The notes under the pieces are model-generated. The model saw nothing but the letters and a program-made list of their open reading frames with translations. It was not told where the DNA came from and made no database searches. From contig CM023542.1 in assembly GCA_013350335.1 (NCBI GenBank), positions 2,418,001 through 2,482,000 on the forward strand: DNA of 64,000 nt, given 5' to 3'. Of this stretch, positions 56,761 to 64,000 are shown one piece after another. The stretch's first letter is position 1. Each line of letters opens with the position of its first letter. This stretch comes from Chimonanthus salicifolius (taxonomy: Eukaryota > Streptophyta > Magnoliopsida > Laurales > Calycanthaceae). Position numbers and translations under genes: made by a program.

Positions 56761-59700
56761 TCAGTCTAATAATTTATTTGTTTTTCCATTTAGAATTCTA
56801 TCTAATTAACTTTATTTTTCACCTTTATTCAGACTTGGTCGATAGTTTTGATTTAAGTTTAAATCTTAAAGTTTCAAATCATAGAGAGGCAATATTGATA
56901 AAGAATCCATAGAATGAAGCGGGCATCTTAAATTTGATTTCCACTCCACTCTAAACATCCACTTTCCGTAAAGTTTATTCAGTGTATCTATCAGTACGGA
57001 GGTTTGCATATGCTTCGAGAATAAGTCAAATGCTTTTTAAAGGCCTAAACACCTTGATTATATGTATTTGATGTCATGTTTAGAAAATAATATAGATGGT
57101 ATACAAGTAAAAATTCACTTATACTAGGGATCAAAAAGGGGAAAAAATACATGAGAGGAATAGTGTATATATAATTGAAAGGGACAATTGCACCTAACTT
57201 GGCATTTGGTGGTGGAAAGAGTCTTCTTTTCTGCATTGAGAGAAATGTCTGAAAGAAGAGGTACATAATCTGAAGGATTACTTAAATGTGGGGTCCCACG
57301 GTTTATGATCCACACCATTGCTCTGATGGGTCCGTTCCATCTTGGAAACACCATACCACGTATAGATTCTTTTTAAGAGTGAACTAGTCTAGAAATACAG
57401 TATGAAAAAAAAAAAAAAAAAAGACTCTGACAATGATGATGACTATAGTATTTAGATTGTGTTTATAACTGAGCTTGGTTGTCTCTCTTTTACATGGATG
57501 GGAACCAAATAAATCTAAAGGGATTGGAGTGATTAGTACGAACTTATCTCAGGAAGTGACAACCTTAGTTTGATTTTTATTCTATTTTAAAGGGTCACTC
57601 TCTCTAAAGTTACTCAGTGTGTGCATAAGAAAGCTTACACTTACTTAAGAATTAATCGAATAGGTCAAACATCTTAGTCATATAAGGCAAAGTGATAAGA
57701 TGAGATGAGATATTTTAAATTTTAGTATATTTGGAAAGAATTGGTGAGTGTCGGCTTGTTTATGAGATATTATTGATCGGTTGAGTGGATACCTCAATGG
57801 TCATGTGGATAGTGACAGCCAAATTTGTACCATTTAGTTGCCACCGAGTGTTTTAAGTGTATTTATTGATGGTTTGGTTGAGTCGTTGTGAGAGAGACAC
57901 CCATTGGATTGGATTGGACGAAGAAGGTTGTGTGAGAGAGGTGACACCATTGTCCATATTCCATAGCTTTAGCCCTAGGTCATGGGCACCATTTGGATTC
58001 CCTTTGGCACAGGGGTAAAGGGTGGGGTCGTTATCTGGTTGTCCTTGCCGTGTCGACTTGAGAACCCTTAAAATATGAAGGGTCGTAAAATTGATAAGAT
58101 AGGCCCTACTGCAGAGGTCCTAAAATATCAAGGTTATTTGTTAGGTTTGTTTTGGGGTCGCCGCCTAATACCAGATATGACTTGGTCCCTTGTGTACATT
58201 GTTTGATTTTAATTTATGACTCGGTTCTTTTTTTATTAAAAAATATTGGATGATGTAAATATTGGAGTTTTTTTTTCTATTTTTATATCATCTGATGTTA
58301 TTTTTAAGAAAAAGTATCAGTGTACAAATAAAAACCATTCTATTTTTAAGGAACTTGCTCTCTTAGTGATAATGAACCCAAACACCTTCTCTTTAGTCAA
58401 TTAGTTAATGTTATTGATGAGATGAATGTCTAACTCGTATATCAACTAGTCAGGCTAAAGGTTATCAATACATATTATGATATTTTTTTTTGAATTTACA
58501 TGTGGAAAACCATGGGATACTAAATTGCCGATACAGGCCTTGTTATCGGTCAATGTTGATTTCTTTATTTAAAAATCAGTTTTGACCGATTTTCAAGTTG
58601 TTTTTATCAATATTTTTTAATTTAAAAAGGTTTAAAAGTGAGTCATTCAATTTTTGAACATTTTGATTTATTTTCATTAATTTTTTTGAGTTTCGAGGTT
58701 TGATTCTAAAGTAATTTCAAAGTTCAAGTTTTTTTATAAAAAATAATTTAATAAAATAATATCCAGTGCTTATGATAAATCAATGCTACAATATTATCCC
58801 TGATACCATAGTATCGATGGATCAAGCTATAATATTATCAAGTTTGGCATTTTCAACAGTTGTTTTAGAACTTCATATTTCAAAACTTTAAATAATATTA
58901 AATAATGGTAAAAATACAAAAATATGACCTTTTTGTGGTCAATTCTCTTGTATATGTTATTTCTCATATAAAAATTTAAGAAATCAACTTTGTCAAATTT
59001 AAATTCAGATTTTTCAAATTCAACCATGAAATAGGTTTGATTCAGGAAGTGTGATATCTAGACTTTGACCTCTTCAGTCTTCCAATATTATTATCACCTA
59101 TTAATTAATCTTTACCATACCTGACGTGGATTATTTTTAATCATAATTTTATTTTTAAACTTAACTATTATTTTAGTATAAAAATTGAGATTGAAAGTGA
59201 CATGAACATTGTGAAAAGTTGACAGAATCAATTTGACAAGTTAAATGATTGATTTCATGGTACAAATTTCCTTAATTCATGACATTATTTGTCAGACATG
59301 AATGTTGCTACTTCTAGAACAATGGAATCTGCCTCTAAACACCTAATTAAGTATAGTAATTAGGATAATCTTACTAATAAAAAAATGATACGTGTTTCTC
59401 GTGAATGTCATTTTCCAAGCTAATTGAAGTCATTACACGTATCATTTGACCAACTAACTACTTTGATAAATATCTTGTGAATTTTGTATGCCTTTCGTTT
59501 TCATAACTCACACGTATGAGCTCAACCTTCTTCTCCCTTTTAGTTTTAGGATGGGATTTAATATAATCGTTCGACTTCAATCCGGACATCGTAATATTGA
59601 AATTCAGTATTACATTGTATTGAAGTGTGTAAAGTGTTAAAAAGTCATATATCGATTAATTTGATAAATTAATTATTCCATATAACACTTGAGGAACGAT

Positions 59701-60810
59701 TCTTTCAACGATTAACTTTTGAGAGTGAGTTTTACCTCAGTCACCTAAATTGACACTACATAGAACACAGAAAATTAGACTCTTTATTTAATTCCATGCT
59801 AAGTTAGCAGACACTCCAAGCTAGCTCACATTGGCACATGACAAGTTATCCATTGATCTCAATATCCCTCGTTATAATTCGTCACATAATAAACCACTAT
59901 CATACTTTCTTGCCGATATCCTCTAGAGACCCACCTATCTCTAGATTGTCTTCACCAAGATTCAAATCCGAGATATGATACCTACTTTGATATCAATTAT
60001 TAGGGTCCTCACCATTATGCCAAAAGCTCAAAGCTAATGGGATGCAGAGAATCAGAACTTTATCATATCCTATTTAGTATAGAGTTTCTGATCATTCTAT
60101 AATATGATCAGGAGAACACTAGGGAATTTAGGAAGTTCTTCGTGCTCTTTGGGTCAGTGACTTGTTTTTCCCTTTTGATGCAATGAGTTCTACTAGATGC
60201 CATCATACCTCAGAATCTAATTCCTCTACTTTTTAATCACCAACAACTGCCACTTCTATGGTAGAATTTCTCTACTGTTTGTAAAGAGAAGATCTCACAT
60301 ACCGGAAGATCTCCAAACTATTCTGTCAATTTAAACACCAAACTTGCTAAAATGGAAGATTTTGCCTACGTTCCATCTATGGTAGGATCCATTGAAGGAA
60401 TCATCCAGATCGTCATATGGAGGAGAAATGGGTCTAGCAGTGGTATATTGCAACTGCGCCAATCTCAACTACTTGAGTACAAAGAGAATCTAAGGATTGC
60501 AGAAAATCAAAAGGAGATGCTTTGTGCTATGTCGTTTAATATTCGTTTACCTAGCAAAACTTGAACAAGATTGAATTGCAGAAGTGAGAAGATCCCAACT
60601 TACCTAGTAAACGAATTTCTTGGTATGGAGATCAGCTGGGCCATCTTTTTTAGTATGGAAATGACTACTCTAGACAATTCTCTCTTACTGAAACTTAACA
60701 CAGAGAAGCATGAACTTTGGTGAGAGGGTGATATGATGCTCTTTCAATTGGTGGGCTGCCCACAATTACATGATAACAGTAGTGGAAAATCTATATTGGG
60801 TCTCCTTTCA
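56426..60810. other. Gene-poor region
   Basis: AT-rich. It contains a poly(A) run at 57404-57421, a short SINE-end-like piece at about 58485-58530 (TTTGAATTTACATGTGG), an LTR-like CATATATCGATTAATTTGAT piece at about 59640-59760, and on the plus strand a 70-codon frame at 60352-60564 without a motif I recognise. No gene or RNA supported. Confidence 0.5.
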
Positions 60811-62724
60811 TTACTGGATCCTAATCTGAGGGGGAGCAATGCGTCCATTCTCAAACAGTGGATTGTGTTCTAAAGCGGATCGGCTTTCGTGGAATTCACT
60901 GAATTCATAACCAATTGAATTCCGATTCATCCTGTAAGCATTGGCAGATCTTCGTTCAACTTCGAGGAAATGACGAAGTGATGGAGTGCTGTTAGGGCTC
61001 TCACTGTCAGAACAAGCTTTGGCACATAGGGAGAACCATATCTTGGATCTGTAGTTCTTCCTGCCTCGTATGGTTTCAATTTGTCTCCTCCCAGTTGTTC
61101 TTCCAGAGAGGCTTAGCATATTATTAACGCCTATCAGAGTCCCAAGTGTGATGCCCCTGTCGCCGAAGAAAGACCCAGTAGCCTGCAATTGATAAACAAT
61201 AAAATTAAACTATCATTTCTGCTTCATTTGGGTGGTTTACATATCAGGAAATACATCATGCAAGGTTTTTCTTCTTCTTCTTAATCTCCATTTCTATTCA
61301 AAATATCACCAATGGATGACTTTGATCTAGGACACTGAGTAGAAGGGAAAATTCTGGGACAACATTGCTCCACTTAATATGATTTCTGATTCTACAGGGC
61401 AGAATAAATTACTCCAAGTGATATGAAATTTTGAGATATGTCCAAATTCATCATAATTAATGTAGACTATGAAATTTGATTTACATATCTACATTCTGCA
61501 ATCAAATGTAAATATGGTCAAGTATTAACACTTGTGGAGATAACATTGTGATTGTTGTGATTTAGGATTTTCTTTCCAATTTGATTCTCTCAATCTTATC
61601 TTCAACAAACACAAGGGTTTATTTATGATTAGTTCAAAGGCCAAAAACTTTGCTCAGAGGAGTTTGAGTGAGTCATTTTTCTAAAGCCACTTTATTTTGT
61701 AGTATTCTACTTTCCCATCATCAGTAGTCCAATGGAGTTGCATTCTTGATTTATTAGTATTATTTTCTTTTTGGATAACATGGGTATCCCCACCTTATAT
61801 TGGAGGTGAGACTAATCTCACGGGCACATGTAAAACCCCCAATCTACAGACACCAATTAAGTCTATGAGGAGTGGCTCGTTGGGTTTAGCGTGAATCAAA
61901 CTCAAGACTCCGCTTCATGAAATGAGCTTCAGGCCAACCTCTTGGGGTTTAGCATTTTAGAGCTGCAGAAACAGAGTGTTTTCAACTTAGAAGAGGCATT
62001 GATGGTTGATTTAATTGATGGGTTATGACTCTATAGACCATAGGTGATAGGGCAGAAACACAACACAATTATCCTAAAAGAGAATTGGAATTCTGTGTTT
62101 TTGTGTTAAAGAAGAAAAGATGTTACTTCACCACAGAGAATATATTTTCTTATTCCAATCTCACTTCTAAGGGCTAATTCTGGGTGTCCTTTCTTTTCAA
62201 TTTTTTGCCTCTATGAGATCATTTGTGGTACGCCTGGCCTCTACAGGACCTGAACCAGCCACGAACCAGGGCCTACTTTTCATGTCTTACAAGTTCAATT
62301 GGACGATTGGTCAGCAATGAAGTCACAAACAGAGAAGAGGGGTTTAGATTTTACAGTTACTGCTAAGTTAAAAAGGCAAAAGGAGAAGTAACTAAACGAC
62401 TTGGGCTCTCTCTATTTAATGATAAAGCCGTATATACGACAGAAATAAGGGAAAGAAATGGAATGTTGGGTCATTACATTTTTTTCTAATTTTTCTTTTC
62501 ACTGACCTCATTATCTGAATCCGTTGAAGAGAAAGATGATGAACTTCTTGAAGAACCAGTGACTAAGGTGCTGAAGGAAATTGACCCTGAAACATCATGA
62601 TTTCTAACCAAACCAACTCTCATATTCAAAAGTTGCAAACCAAGCGGCCATCCATCTTCCTGTCATTACTCATTTATGTCACAAAACAAGGAGAAAAAAC
62701 AATCCATTTGTTCAAAACCAAAAA

Positions 62725-62771
<47 letters not shown>

Positions 62772-62874
62772 GTTGAAAATCGATGTACCCAGAGAGACAT
62801 TCAAGGAAACAAACAAAGCCAACTTAACTATTGAGACACCCATGTGGAAAAAGGTTCATTACCTGCCTAGCCAT
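60811..62874 (-). CDS. Uncharacterised plant protein, At3g17950-like, three exons
   Basis: complement(join(60811..61182, 62507..62659, 62863..62874)), 537 nt, 178 residues, GT-AG introns in phase 0. The first coding exon is only 12 bases (MARQ). Exon 2 reads EDGWPLGLQLLNMRVGLVR then VSGSISFSTLVTGSS and a serine-rich stretch ending STDSDNE; exon 3 starts ATGSFFGDRGITLGTLIGV and contains SLCAKACSD and PSLRHFLEVERRSANAYR, ending PPQIRIQ. The GWPLGL, GSISF, SFF-RSITLG-LIG and LGHFLEVERR motifs are those of a small plant-specific family (At3g17950, from memory). No signal peptide or membrane helix is evident; function unknown. Intron 1 carries a (GA)20 tract and intron 2 a SINE. Looks intact and single copy in the window. 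Confidence 0.82.
61785..61965 (-). mobile_element. tRNA-derived SINE (Au-SINE-like) in intron 2 of the At3g17950-like gene
   Basis: On the minus strand: AAGAGGTTGGCCTGAAGCTC, GAGTTTGATTCACGC, CGAGCCACTCCTCATAGAC, then a GGTGGGGATACCCATG end and A-rich tail. Same strand as the host gene. Confidence 0.65.
62729..62769. repeat. (GA)20 microsatellite in intron 1 of the At3g17950-like gene
   Basis: Uninterrupted GA run; reads (TC)n in the transcript of the host gene. Confidence 0.9.
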
Positions 62875-63112
62875 GGCAGTGGCACTTCCAGTATCAGTTG
62901 TACAGTGAAAAAAGCCAGCAAAAATTTCTACAAACAACCAAATACAGACACTAATAGTTCATTTCATGACAGATTCCAGGAACAGTCGGTGCAGAGAAGA
63001 GTGAGTTGATTGAAGGAACATGAAATATATAGATATAAATGTGGATTTAAGGTCAGGAGAGGGAAAGATATTTTAAGAGAGAGAGAGCAAAGAATGAATG
63101 AATGTGCTTCCA

Positions 63113-63118
63113 TTTATA
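63113..63118 (-). promoter_or_regulatory. Probable TATA box of the At3g17950-like gene
   Basis: TATAAA on the minus strand, 239 bases upstream of the ATG at 62874. A GA-rich leader stretch lies between. Position is typical; not tested. Confidence 0.45.
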
Positions 63119-63129
63119 ACAGCGTGTAG

Positions 63130-64000
63130 CATGTGAGGGACCTACTCCTCGATGGTAACCCTACGGGACCAAGTCTCCGTAGCCGACCCCACCATCCCGA
63201 ATACCTCTCTGGAACGGTCAGTCAACCATCATAATCACGAGAGGGACGTACCCATACCACATCTCAATATCAAGTGACAAGTCACATATACATCTCAATG
63301 TTATGGTCTCCATATGTTCATATCGAGGCTCCCACGATCTCACGGCTACTCTAGGCCTTACTCATGGAATCTATATACTTATCTCATCATTTTACCTATA
63401 CAAATGTGAGACACAATGATCTACTGATCGGATAGTTTCCTTTTTTAACGGACTGAGGCATAATGTTATCAATATCACGTGAGGGACGCACCCATACCAC
63501 GCCTCAATATAATCAATATCACATGAAGGACGCACCCATACCACGTCTCAATCATCAATATCACGTGAGGGACACACCCATACCACGTCTCAATATAATC
63601 ATCACGTGAAAGACATACCCATACCACGTCTCAAAATAATCAAGTGACCTAGTCACGTACATCTCAGTGCCAAAGTCCTCATCTGTCCATCTTAAGAATT
63701 TTCACAGTTCTCTAGCTACTCTAGGCTTTACTCGAGAACAAACATACATGTCTCATCATATCAGGACCCAATGCATCATAACCTCTTCGGGCCGCCTTCG
63801 AGGATCCAACATCTAGCATTAGGGTCTATATTAGGAAAGGTATATCCCACCAATCCCTTTATACCCTTCACATTTGCTCAATATCTTCCATCATCCTAAA
63901 TATAAATGGATGACGCAATGCATCTTTTGATCGAGCTGAGGCACAATGCTTTCAGTTGCATACGTACCACATAGTAGATCAGATCAACCGTAATTCATCA
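63130..64000. repeat. LTR-like repetitive block with tandem CACGTG units
   Basis: Runs to the window edge. At 63460-63640 four imperfect units of about 42-48 bases share CAATATCACGTGAGGGACGC then ACCCATACCACGTCTCAAT; a related unit stands at about 63230. Surrounding sequence repeats the themes CTCTAGCTACTCTAGGC and TCATATCAGG at two positions (63340 and 63715), as in internally duplicated LTRs. No open frame. The element type is inferred only. Confidence 0.55.

Noticed and set aside
57045..57354. Minus-strand frames of 73 and 76 codons
   Set aside because: Overlapping in two frames, hydrophobic low-complexity composition, no motif.
60352..60564. 70-codon plus-strand frame MEDFAYVPSMVG
   Set aside because: No recognisable domain or conserved neighbour; may be chance or an old element. 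Listed only inside the spacer entry.
63460..63640. Regular repeats resembling a CRISPR array
   Set aside because: Units of 42-48 bases drift in sequence and there are no unique spacers of fixed length; plant nuclear DNA.

Overview
The window is nuclear DNA of a flowering plant. It has spliced genes with GT-AG introns, plant-only receptor kinases of the LRK10L (leaf-rust-10-like) families, plant L1-type LINEs, Ty1/copia-type LTRs with a tRNA-Met-like primer site, hAT and Stowaway-like MITEs and tRNA-derived SINEs. I cannot name the species from sequence alone. Gene models below were built by hand from reading frames, splice signals and comparison between the copies inside the window.

Layout: 1-5.75 kb is a decayed LINE whose 5' end lies outside the window. 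7.96-10.88 kb holds a compact four-exon gene (minus strand) for a DUF662 / RAB6-interacting-golgin-like coiled-coil protein. 11-17 kb is repeat-rich spacer with a small plus-strand receptor-kinase fossil at 14.75 kb. 17-54.4 kb is a tandem array of wall-associated/LRK10L receptor-kinase genes, all on the minus strand. In transcription order (high to low coordinate) they are: F (pseudogene, 54.3-51.0), tail T3 (about 50.3-49.9), E (pseudogene split by a Copia fragment, 48.1-44.1), tail T2 (split by a 3.16 kb solo LTR, 44.0-39.9), D (intact, 37.6-35.0), tail T1 (34.7-33.9), C (intact, 31.2-27.8), B (intact, 25.5-23.0) and A (pseudogene, 19.9-17.4). 54.4-60.8 kb is gene-poor and includes a 49-bp-stem hairpin. 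60.8-62.9 kb is a three-exon gene resembling the uncharacterised plant protein At3g17950. The last 0.9 kb is a repetitive LTR-like block with tandem units containing CACGTG.

The main result is kinase-domain shuffling in the array. Two receptor types are mixed: LRK10L-1 type (GUB_WAK ectodomain, RD kinase with HRD motif) and LRK10L-2 type (Lr10/PR5K-like non-RD kinase with HFD motif). Genes A, B and C are ordinary LRK10L-1. Gene D has the same predicted ectodomain as C, residue for residue, but carries an LRK10L-2 non-RD kinase joined in frame just after the membrane helix. E and F show related fusions with different breakpoints, now dead. Behind each fusion lies an LRK10L-2 ectodomain remnant joined to the tail of an LRK10L-1 kinase, so each unit reads ecto1 - kinase2 - ecto2 - kinase1-tail, a permuted mosaic that has itself been tandemly duplicated. 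Functionally this suggests a surface-receptor cluster, probably for wall or pathogen signals, in which one ectodomain can be wired to two different kinase classes. That is inference; expression and ligand are unknown.
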